Assembly: GCA_016870675.1 (NCBI GenBank) | Contig: VGAU01000041.1 | Location: forward strand, 1-10,646 | Length of the DNA stretch: 10,646 nucleotides | Direction: 5' to 3' | Source of the DNA: Actinomycetota bacterium | GTDB lineage: Bacteria > Actinomycetota > Humimicrobiia > Humimicrobiales > Humimicrobiaceae | Shown: piece by piece, positions 5,244-10,646 of the stretch | How positions within the stretch are numbered: position 1 is the first letter of the stretch | Layout of the letters: each line of letters opens with the position of its first letter | The notes under the pieces: generated by a model | What the model was told of the DNA's origin: nothing | Databases searched by the model: none | What the model saw: the letters and a program-made list of their open reading frames with translations, nothing else | Made by a program: the position numbers and the translations under genes

Positions 5244-5424
5244 TTATTCCGTTACTGTAAAATAAGTTTCTTTCTGTCCTACTCCCTCAGCAGTTAATAC
5301 AATTTTCCAATCACCGGGAGTGGTTCTACTTCCTACATTCCATGACCAGGTGCAGTTTCAATTTCCGTCCGAGTTTTTAGGTTCTAATCCTTTCGCTTTA
5401 CTTGGACCAGACTTATAATAAACT
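5244..5424 (-). pseudogene. Decayed C-terminal Ig-like domain of a surface or secreted protein
   Basis: The minus-strand frame reads C-T-I-K-V-Y-Y-K-S-G-P-S-K-A-K-G-L-E-P-K-N-S-D-G-N, then an in-frame TGA (5360-5358). It continues N-C-T-W-S-W-N-V-G-S-R-T-T-P-G-D-W-K-I-V-L and ends T-Y-F-T-V-T-E at TAA 5246-5244. The Y-x-S-G-P-S-x-A-x-G-L ... W-x-W-x-V-G-x-x-T-x-P-G-x-W pattern resembles small beta-sandwich domains at the C-terminus of exported clostridial-type proteins. By my recollection of those domains the TGA falls where a glycine is usual, so GGA to TGA is the simplest change. There is no start codon; the frame runs back to a stop at 5468 inside the NERD gene. It is a truncated remnant, probably joined to its neighbour by a deletion. 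Confidence 0.65.
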
Positions 5425-6192
5425 TTAATTGTACATTCGAATATATCTAGAAATATGAAAAGCTGCTAGATGCATATCGCTTTCATTTATTGTTATCAGT
5501 TCATTATTAATAAAAGATGGCAACGCTTTCGGGTTTAATATCCATATTCGTTTTTTTAAATTTTCAGGCATTGGTTTAACAAACCAGCCCGGAAATACAA
5601 TAACAGGCATCACATGATAATTTTTTCCAGTACTTTCTTTCAATATTGATTTCAGCCATTTTGATTCAGATTCTGCCTGTACAATTATTTTATTGCCTAA
5701 ATTTATATTACCGGCAATTATATTCTCATCTTTACAGATAATCTCACCTTTTGGAGGTTTACTGTATGTTTTTGTCTCAACAGTAAATATGCCATGGGGA
5801 GTAAGAATGACGTGATCTATATTAAAGTTTCCAGCTACTATATCATGAAATATAACAAAACCCTGTCCGCGTAAATCATCGAATATCTCCGCAACTATTC
5901 TTTCACCATCTCTGCCCAATACTAGAGCTTTTATTTTTTTTCGAAGAAAAATTATTCTGTATGTACAATAAATAATAACTATTAAAGTTATTATTGACAT
6001 TATTATTGGGTTGTTGTGAGATGGAAAAGCCCAATTTAGCCATGCTATAATTGTCACTGCAATTAATATTCCAGGTATGAAGAATAACATCGAGACGTCT
6101 TCTCCTATATACTTTTGGATTAATTCATCTAGTGATTGGCCTGCCACATTTAAAGGGCGTTTTTTTAAGGGAGATTTTTTGTTATTTTTCAT
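5425..6192 (-). CDS. Membrane-anchored NERD (nuclease-related) domain protein
   Basis: The 255-residue protein starts with a basic segment. Two hydrophobic stretches follow (about 34-56 and 62-83) that should form a membrane hairpin. A cytoplasmic NERD domain covers about 93-210. Key features are G-R-D-G-E-R-I-V-A-E at 93-102, N-I-D-H-V-I-L-T-P-H-G-I-F-T-V-E-T-K at 124-141 (D126, E139 and K141 are the candidate PD-(D/E)XK-like residues), and the conserved glutamine Q172 before A-E-S-E-S-K-W-L. NERD proteins are presumed to act on nucleic acids, and some belong to defence or DNA-processing loci. The substrate here is unknown. The ATG starts four bases after the lipoprotein stop with no separate ribosome site, so translation is probably coupled. 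Its stop overlaps the decayed Ig-like remnant downstream. Confidence 0.85.
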   Translation of the reverse strand: MKNNKKSPLKKRPLNVAGQSLDELIQKYIGEDVSMLFFIPGILIAVTIIAWLNWAFPSHNNPIIMSIITLIVIIYCTYRIIFLRKKIKALVLGRDGERIVAEIFDDLRGQGFVIFHDIVAGNFNIDHVILTPHGIFTVETKTYSKPPKGEIICKDENIIAGNINLGNKIIVQAESESKWLKSILKESTGKNYHVMPVIVFPGWFVKPMPENLKKRIWILNPKALPSFINNELITINESDMHLAAFHISRYIRMYN

Positions 6193-6196
6193 TCTA

Positions 6197-6601
6197 TTAT
6201 TTAGTCATTAATACCATATAAGCAGCTGCTATTTCTTCCAACTTAAATCCGCTTGACCCATCTGGGATAGAGGTATCAAAATCATTTAATATTTGAAGCA
6301 AGGTTCTATTTATCCCCTTCTCTTTTAACAATCTTTGTGCGGTAACCGTTATGTCTGAAATATCAATTCTGCTATTAATTGTCTTTTTTTCTAAACTATC
6401 AAGGAGTATTTTGTAATTATTAATTATCGGGTCTTCTTTATCTATAAATCCATTATCTATAGTAGCCATTTTGTATTCAACTGAATCAGGCAAATCATTT
6501 GTTGTAGATGATCCACTTGAAAAACAACAACCGGTCAGTGCAAATAAAACCAGTATTACTGCAAAAATTGTTAATTTGATTTTCATTTCTTTTATATTCA
6601 T
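6197..6601 (-). CDS. Small lipoprotein, unknown function
   Basis: The 134-residue protein has a basic start, a hydrophobic signal segment (about 10-22) and a lipobox L-T-G-C at 22-25. It should therefore be cleaved by lipoprotein signal peptidase and anchored through the lipid on Cys25. A serine-rich linker follows, then a mixed, probably helical domain of about 100 residues without cysteines or motifs I recognise. The ATG at 6601 has no obvious ribosome site. An alternative ATG at 6586 would shorten only the basic tip. It is coupled to the NERD gene (four-base gap), suggesting that the two act together at the membrane. The left end of the TnpB element lies about 60 bases upstream and may have displaced the original promoter. 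Confidence 0.75.
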   Translation of the reverse strand: MNIKEMKIKLTIFAVILVLFALTGCCFSSGSSTTNDLPDSVEYKMATIDNGFIDKEDPIINNYKILLDSLEKKTINSRIDISDITVTAQRLLKEKGINRTLLQILNDFDTSIPDGSSGFKLEEIAAAYMVLMTK

Positions 6602-6662
6602 AATTCTATTTATGTAGCGACATACTTATTTTTTAATTCTTTCAATTACTTTATATTTTTAC

Positions 6663-6717
6663 CCTATGCGGAAAATTTTAACACTAAAAAGCAATTTATA
6701 AAAACCCTTTAAAGGAC
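6663..6717 (+). repeat. Left end of the TnpB element (second copy)
   Basis: This sequence is nearly identical to 2413-2466. It contains the perfect palindrome CCTTTAAAGG (about 6706-6715), which is one base shorter in the other copy. Having a second copy helps mark it as a transposon terminus and not leader sequence of the lipoprotein gene. Confidence 0.75.
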
Positions 6718-6863
6718 TTCATCATATTATCAAAGTAAAAAAACTATTTTTTATACAAACAGGCAGGAAAACTTATTCTCTTTTAAGAGATAAGATGAGA
6801 GCCTGGAATTTAATTTGCAAATAAATAATAATTGTGCAAATATATAAAGGAACAAAAAGAAAT

Positions 6864-8039
6864 ATGATAAAGAGAACCTACAAATATAGAATATATCCAA
6901 CAAAGGCCCAGCAAGAGATTCTTGAAGAACATCTTTCTCTTTGTCGCTGGTTGTATAATCATTTCTTAGAAGAAAGAAAAACCTTATATGAAAAGAATAA
7001 AACAAAGGTTACTTGTTATGATCAAATTAAAGAGATACCTAAACTTAAGAAAGAAAAACCAGAACTGAAGAAAGTCTATTCTCAAACACTTCAAGATACA
7101 GTTAGAAGATTAGATAAAGCCTTTCAGAATTTTTTTAGAAGAGTCAAAAAAGGAAAGAATAAGAAGCCGGGTTACCCTCGATTTAAAGGATACTTAAGAT
7201 ATGACAGCTTTATCTATCCTCAATCAGGGTTTAATCTAAAAGATAATAAACTCATTCTCTCCAAGATTGGTTCTCTTAAAATAAAGCTTCATCGAGAAAT
7301 TGAAGGAAATATTAAAACCTTAACACTTAGAAGAACAACTACTAACAAGTGGTATGCCTGCTTTTCAGTAGGGACTGGAAAAGAGTTACCAGGGAAAATG
7401 GAAATTGAAAATATAGTTGGTTTAGATGTGGGGCTGACCAGTTTTTTAACTACCAGTAAAGGTGAAAAGATAGACAATCCCAGATATTTAAGAAAATCAG
7501 AAGAAAAACTAGCTAAACTCTCCAAATGTCACTCTAGAAAGAGTCTCAAAAGTAAAAACAGAAAGAAATCAAGAATAAGAATAGCTAAATTACATGAGAA
7601 AATATACAATCAGAGAATAGATTTCTTACACAAATTAAGCAGTAGGTTAGTAAAGGACTTTCAACTGATTGCTTTCGAGAAACTAAATATTAAAGCAATG
7701 ATAAAGAATAAGCACTTATCAAAGTCGATATCAGATGCTTCTTGGTCAAGATTTCTCCAACAGCTCAGATATAAAGCGGAAGAAGCTGGTGTCTGGGCGA
7801 TAGAAGTTAATTCCAAGAATACCACTCAAGTATGCAGTGGCTGTGGGGCTATTGTTTCAAAAACATTAGCTACCAGGATACATAAATGTCCCCAATGTAT
7901 TCTAACCATAGATAGAGATATTAATGCAGCCAGAAACATACTTAAGTTAGCTTTAAGTACCGTAGGAACTACGGAAATCAACGCCTGTGGAGTTGAGAGA
8001 TTACTCCCGACCATGAAGCAGGAAGCTCTATCACTTTAA
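6864..8039 (+). CDS. tnpB: TnpB, RNA-guided transposon-associated endonuclease
   Basis: TnpB is the Cas12 ancestor. It uses a guide RNA from the element's right end to cut DNA next to a short target-adjacent motif, which helps the element persist after excision. The 391-residue protein is full length. An N-terminal recognition part begins M-I-K-R-T-Y-K-Y-R-I-Y-P. The RuvC catalytic set follows: D188 in V-G-L-D-V-G, E272 in F-E-K-L-N-I, and the D-R-D-I-N-A-A-R-N-I motif at about 350-359. A zinc-finger insertion has C-S-G-C (324-327) and C-P-Q-C (342-345). I chose the ATG at 6864 because it gives the canonical TnpB beginning; a GTG 30 bases upstream is in frame. AAAGG lies about 13 bases upstream, a weak ribosome site. 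The protein looks active. Confidence 0.93.
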   Translation: MIKRTYKYRIYPTKAQQEILEEHLSLCRWLYNHFLEERKTLYEKNKTKVTCYDQIKEIPKLKKEKPELKKVYSQTLQDTVRRLDKAFQNFFRRVKKGKNKKPGYPRFKGYLRYDSFIYPQSGFNLKDNKLILSKIGSLKIKLHREIEGNIKTLTLRRTTTNKWYACFSVGTGKELPGKMEIENIVGLDVGLTSFLTTSKGEKIDNPRYLRKSEEKLAKLSKCHSRKSLKSKNRKKSRIRIAKLHEKIYNQRIDFLHKLSSRLVKDFQLIAFEKLNIKAMIKNKHLSKSISDASWSRFLQQLRYKAEEAGVWAIEVNSKNTTQVCSGCGAIVSKTLATRIHKCPQCILTIDRDINAARNILKLALSTVGTTEINACGVERLLPTMKQEALSL

Positions 8040-8055
8040 GGATAGAGTAGTTCAC
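7960..8055 (+). ncRNA. Predicted omega/reRNA scaffold at the TnpB right end
   Basis: In this family the guide RNA overlaps the 3' end of tnpB and runs to the right boundary, with the adjoining flank as guide. Three hairpins are visible: CCGTAG-GAA-CTACGG (7960-7974), GGAGT/ACTCC (7989-7993 with 8003-8007), and CTCTATC/GATAGAG (8026-8032 with 8041-8047), whose loop contains the tnpB stop codon. The tail ends TAGTTCAC. The first bases of flank (from 8056) would form the guide and are the complement of the end of the xerC gene. The true 5' end of the RNA cannot be seen. Confidence 0.65.
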
Positions 8056-8056
8056 T

Positions 8057-8971
8057 CTATTTTGCTTCTGCTCTGGGATGAAATTTCCTGTAGTCTTTCT
8101 TTAATTTTTTAATATTTAAATGCGAGTATATCTGTGTGGTAGATATGTTTTCATGCCCCAGAAGTTCTTGAATTTCCCTTATTCCCGCTCCTTCCTGAAG
8201 CAGATGAGTAGCAAAACTATGTCTGATACTATGAGGTGTGATATTTTTACCAATAACTGCTTTTTTTACATATTTTTTAACTATAGTTCTTATGCTGCGT
8301 GAGGATAATCTTTTCCCAAATTTATTTAAAAATAAATGGTTATCCCTTATATATCTATCTTTACGCGAATAAGTTAATTTACTTCTTACTTGCAGATATT
8401 TTTTTATCCAGAATATTGCAGTCTGATTTAAATAAACCAGTCTCTGTTTTCTACTCTTACCGGTAACTATTATTTCGCTATTATCAAGATCAATATCACC
8501 AGTTTTTAAACCTTCCACCTCACTTATTCTGGCACCAGTAGAATAAAGTAATTCAAGTATAGTTCTATCCCTGATTTCTAAATCATTTTCAGGCTTGAGG
8601 TTATTAAAAAGCCTTTCCATTTCACTTATAGACATAAAAGAGTAAAACCGGTGACGCTTGCGGGGAATATTTATTGCCTGGCTTAACTGAAAATCAATAT
8701 AACCATTTCTTTCAAGAAATCTAAAGAAGTTGATGAAGGAAGAGTACTTTCTGATAATAGTTCTGTTTGAATAATTATTACTATCTAAAGACTTAAGAAA
8801 ACCTCTGAAAATATCTAAATTTATCGTGGCAGTTTCATTAATATCCTTACCTTTTAAAAAATGCAAAAATTGTAAGATATCTTTTTGATAGGAATTTATA
8901 GAATTTAGAGATAAATTTTTTTCATATTTTAAGTACTTTATATATAGTTCCAGACAATTAAATAAATCCAT
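8057..8971 (-). CDS. xerC: Tyrosine recombinase XerC/XerD type
   Basis: Xer recombinases resolve chromosome dimers at dif sites during division. The 304-residue protein has an N-terminal core-binding domain (about 1-105) and a C-terminal catalytic domain. The complete catalytic set is visible: R148 in G-A-R-I-S-E-V, K172 in T-G-K-S-R-K-Q-R, H247 and R250 in P-H-S-I-R-H-S-F-A-T-H, H273 in L-L-G-H-E-N-I-S-T-T, and the nucleophile Y282 in Q-I-Y-S-H. The ending H-P-R-A plus a few residues is normal. I chose the ATG at 8971 because GGAGG lies six bases upstream; a GTG at 8986 would include that site. Position near dprA favours XerC over XerD, but sequence alone does not decide. The TAG stop lies two bases beyond the TnpB right end. 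Confidence 0.92.
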   Translation of the reverse strand: MDLFNCLELYIKYLKYEKNLSLNSINSYQKDILQFLHFLKGKDINETATINLDIFRGFLKSLDSNNYSNRTIIRKYSSFINFFRFLERNGYIDFQLSQAINIPRKRHRFYSFMSISEMERLFNNLKPENDLEIRDRTILELLYSTGARISEVEGLKTGDIDLDNSEIIVTGKSRKQRLVYLNQTAIFWIKKYLQVRSKLTYSRKDRYIRDNHLFLNKFGKRLSSRSIRTIVKKYVKKAVIGKNITPHSIRHSFATHLLQEGAGIREIQELLGHENISTTQIYSHLNIKKLKKDYRKFHPRAEAK

Positions 8972-8989
8972 GTTTATCCTCCACACCGT

Positions 8990-9020
8990 AAAACCCCACC
9001 GTTTAAGGGGAGGATGTCAC
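8990..9020 (+). repeat. Right-end-like scar of a second TnpB-type element, or a terminator
   Basis: CCCC (8994-8997) and GGGG (9007-9010) can pair, and the block closes with GGATGTCAC. As I recall them, many IS200/IS605 right ends finish with such a GC hairpin followed by GATGTCAC. Read on the minus strand it is a 4-bp GC hairpin followed by TTTT, just after the 140-residue gene's stop, so a weak terminator is the simpler alternative. The TGA of that gene lies within the final TCAC-side bases. Confidence 0.4.
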
Positions 9021-9439
9021 AAATAATCACTCTCAATATCCTTCATTTTTACTTTTATAACCTCCCGGATTTCCATGATTTCCTCCAATCCAGGAGATTT
9101 TTCATCTTTCTCTATTTTTAATGGATTAAAATCATGCGTTTTTGCTTTATTAAAAAAAGATTTAAGTTTATTTATCATATCAATAATTATATATCTTACT
9201 TTGCTTGATCTATAATCAATTTTTAAATTCTCTTTAGACAAATCATCAAGTATTGTATCAAATTTACTAAAAGCATCTTCTAAAATAATATTGATCTTCC
9301 AGGTATTAAGCTTCTTTTTTGCCAGCATCCCGGCTATAATCTTCTTTAAATCCTTCCTGATAATATTATCATACTGGTACAATGCATACCCCAGAGGATT
9401 CTTGGGTCTCCCTACTTTCTTTCTTCTGAATAATGCCAT
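9017..9439 (-). CDS. Uncharacterised basic 140-residue protein
   Basis: I do not recognise a family. The protein starts M-A-L-F-R-R-K-K-V-G-R-P-K-N-P, an AT-hook-like basic tip (G-R-P-K), then predominantly helical sequence rich in K, I and D. An acidic/charged C-terminus follows from about 108. There are no cysteines, signal peptide or membrane segments, so it is cytoplasmic and may bind nucleic acid. The ATG has GGGAG nine bases upstream, a good start. It sits between dprA and xerC, where topA and trmFO are found in many Firmicutes, and is probably co-transcribed with both. Its last codon and stop lie against the right-end-like scar, so the C-terminus may have been shortened by an insertion. 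Confidence 0.75.
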   Translation of the reverse strand: MALFRRKKVGRPKNPLGYALYQYDNIIRKDLKKIIAGMLAKKKLNTWKINIILEDAFSKFDTILDDLSKENLKIDYRSSKVRYIIIDMINKLKSFFNKAKTHDFNPLKIEKDEKSPGLEEIMEIREVIKVKMKDIESDYL

Positions 9440-9465
9440 TCTTTTATGCTCCCAACCGGTTCCTA

Positions 9466-9491
9466 ATTAAAATATATATTATTATTTTAAT
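9466..9491. repeat. AT-rich inverted repeat between dprA and the 140-residue gene
   Basis: ATTAAAAT (9466-9473) pairs perfectly with ATTTTAAT (9484-9491) across ten A/T bases. It lacks GC pairs, so it is a poor terminator. It may only reflect base composition, or mark the promoter region of the 140-residue gene. Confidence 0.35.
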
Positions 9492-9498
9492 ATAAAAT

Positions 9499-10632
9499 TT
9501 AAAATAATCTACTATATTTATTAAAACTATCTTCTTTAATTAGCTGCTTAATCTCAAGAGATGTCAAAATCCTCAAAACTTCTTTAACCTCTATTTTTGA
9601 ATATTTTACTATTTCCTCCACACTTTTCGGGTTGTATCCAATAAACTCATAGACCTTAAGCTCATTATTATCAAGATTTGCACCCCGCTTATCATTTGCT
9701 TGCTGGTTGTTAATATAACTACTGTTTCCACACAATTTTAAGATTCCCTCAGAATACTGAGAAAATTCCTCCAATATGTCATCAATGCTTTCAACTAGCT
9801 TTGCGCCGCTTTTTATTAGCTTGTGACATCCCATGCTCATTGGATTAAAAACATTTCCCGGAATTGCGAATACTTCTCTGTTTTGCTGTAGTGCCATTTC
9901 GCAGGTTATTATTGCTCCACTTTTCTCTCCAGCTTCTATAACTACAACACCTCTGCAAAGACCACTGATTATTCTATTTCTAACCGGAAAATTGTTTTTA
10001 AGTGGTGGAGTTTTTGGAAGAAATTCAGTTATTATACTGCCATTCGAAAGTATTTCCTCATACAAATATTTATTCTCAGGAGGATAAATGATATCAATAC
10101 CACAACCCAGTACCCCGATGCTCCCACCTTTTCCTTCTAACGCTGCCTTATGAGCATAGCTGTCAATTCCAACTGCAAGACCGCTTACAACTGTTATTCC
10201 AATTTCCGATAGATTTCTACTTATATATCCGGCTACTTCCCGCCCATAAGCAGTGCATTTCCTGCTGCCGACAATGGCAATACTAAACTGTGCTTTCTTT
10301 ATTTTATTTCCTCTGAAAAATAATAACGGAGGGGGTAAATATATCTGCCTTAATATGTCAGGATAACTATTCTCGCCAATATCAAGCAAGCCTACTTCAT
10401 TTTTTAAAATGAAATCAACCACTTTTTGGTAACAGTTATTACTGTGATTAAAATCAATATGATCTTCCTCATTCGTTTTATATTCCAGCTTCAAACTTTT
10501 ATATTTATAAAAATAATCTAAGGTTTTATTTATATCACCATAATTCTTTCTATATATTTCTATAAATCTTGCTGGTTTAACTTTCTTCTCAACCAGTATA
10601 TATAATATTTTTTTACCATTAGTGTTTTTCAT
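9499..10632 (-). CDS. dprA: DNA-processing protein DprA (Smf)
   Basis: DprA binds incoming single-stranded DNA during transformation and loads RecA on it; it is also widespread in bacteria not known to be competent. The 377-residue protein is complete. An N-terminal helical segment (about 1-90) is followed by the Rossmann-like DprA core (about 90-285) with I-V-G-S-R-K-C-T-A-Y-G (120-130), V-S-G-L-A-V-G-I-D-S-Y-A-H (149-161), G-V-L-G-C-G-I-D-I-I-Y-P (173-184), and N-F-P-V-R-N-R-I-I-S-G-L (214-225). E-V-F-A-I-P-G-N-V-F-N-P follows at 253-264, and a winged-helix-like C-terminus occupies about 320-377. The usual Arg of S-G-x-A-R-G-I-D is Val here. The window ends 14 bases upstream, too short to show a ribosome site. 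The start codon overlaps a TGA as ATGA, so an upstream gene could end here. Confidence 0.95.
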   Translation of the reverse strand: MKNTNGKKILYILVEKKVKPARFIEIYRKNYGDINKTLDYFYKYKSLKLEYKTNEEDHIDFNHSNNCYQKVVDFILKNEVGLLDIGENSYPDILRQIYLPPPLLFFRGNKIKKAQFSIAIVGSRKCTAYGREVAGYISRNLSEIGITVVSGLAVGIDSYAHKAALEGKGGSIGVLGCGIDIIYPPENKYLYEEILSNGSIITEFLPKTPPLKNNFPVRNRIISGLCRGVVVIEAGEKSGAIITCEMALQQNREVFAIPGNVFNPMSMGCHKLIKSGAKLVESIDDILEEFSQYSEGILKLCGNSSYINNQQANDKRGANLDNNELKVYEFIGYNPKSVEEIVKYSKIEVKEVLRILTSLEIKQLIKEDSFNKYSRLF

Positions 10633-10646
10633 ATACAGATGCTGCT

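Larger units (their letters stand above)
6663..8055 (+). mobile_element. IS200/IS605-type TnpB-only element (IS1341-like)
   Basis: The element consists of a left end shared with the orphan copy at 2413-2466, a leader, a full-length tnpB and a hairpin-rich right end closing with TAGTTCAC at 8048-8055. The leader carries a bulged 10-bp hairpin at 6772-6794. There is no tnpA transposase gene and there are no terminal inverted repeats, as is usual for this group, so movement would need TnpA supplied in trans. The exact left boundary is uncertain by a few bases; both copies follow CCTAT, a possible target-adjacent motif. It lies between the lipoprotein gene and the 3' end of xerC, convergent with xerC. 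Confidence 0.75.

Noticed and set aside
5358..5360. In-frame TGA where glycine is expected, as if UGA were recoded
   Set aside because: TGA ends the toxin gene, the 140-residue gene and the membrane protein gene, and no core gene carries an internal TGA. A nonsense mutation in a remnant is simpler.
6602..6660. Promoter for the lipoprotein-NERD pair
   Set aside because: A TTGAAA is present on the minus strand but no acceptable -10 box lies at 16-18 bases.
6834..6863. GTG start 30 bases upstream for tnpB
   Set aside because: The ATG at 6864 gives the canonical TnpB beginning; the extra ten residues are not family-like.

Overview
This is AT-rich bacterial DNA. Two conserved chromosomal blocks, both on the minus strand, flank an accessory segment of about 5.8 kb. 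The right block is dprA, an unknown 140-residue gene, then a XerC/XerD-type recombinase. The left block is rpsB-tsf-pyrH, with the start of another gene (frr by position) at the extreme left edge. A dprA...xerC...rpsB-tsf-pyrH-frr order is familiar from Firmicutes and some related low-GC lineages. The short EF-Ts also fits a deep-branching or thermophile-like bacterium. A Firmicutes-like or candidate-phylum anaerobe such as Atribacterota is plausible, but the sequence alone does not fix the taxon. The code is standard: TAA, TAG and TGA all end genes.

Left to right: pyrH, tsf and rpsB form one translation/nucleotide operon read leftward from a clear promoter at 2345-2373. Its leader contains a nested hairpin. 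From 2400 to 3120 there is no convincing gene. This stretch holds an orphan copy of an insertion-sequence left end, degenerate direct repeats, a hairpin-rich stretch that may be an RNA, and a perfect 14-bp inverted repeat. A plus-strand unit follows, with a consensus promoter, a ribbon-helix-helix regulator and a small two-segment membrane protein. The membrane protein gene is broken by one extra TA in a (TA)5 tract. Facing it on the minus strand is a HigB/HigA-type toxin-antitoxin pair with its own promoter and a palindromic operator. A structured terminator lies upstream of that promoter.

Further right on the minus strand come a small zinc-ribbon protein, the decayed C-terminal part of an Ig-like surface domain, a membrane-anchored NERD nuclease-like protein and a lipoprotein. 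The last two are coupled. On the plus strand follows a full-length TnpB element without TnpA. It keeps its catalytic residues and its 3' guide-RNA-like hairpins. It ends within two bases of the xerC stop codon, so its predicted guide is antisense to the xerC 3' end. A second right-end-like scar lies between xerC and the 140-residue gene.

The core genes serve translation (S2, EF-Ts), pyrimidine nucleotide synthesis (UMP kinase), DNA uptake and recombination (DprA) and chromosome dimer resolution (Xer). The segment between them has the look of an insertion hotspot: toxin-antitoxin, nuclease-like genes, mobile-element ends and pseudogenes. The most interesting observations are the dinucleotide frameshift in the membrane protein, the two matching IS left ends of which one is orphan, the unexplained structured region at 2570-2930, and the TnpB guide against xerC.
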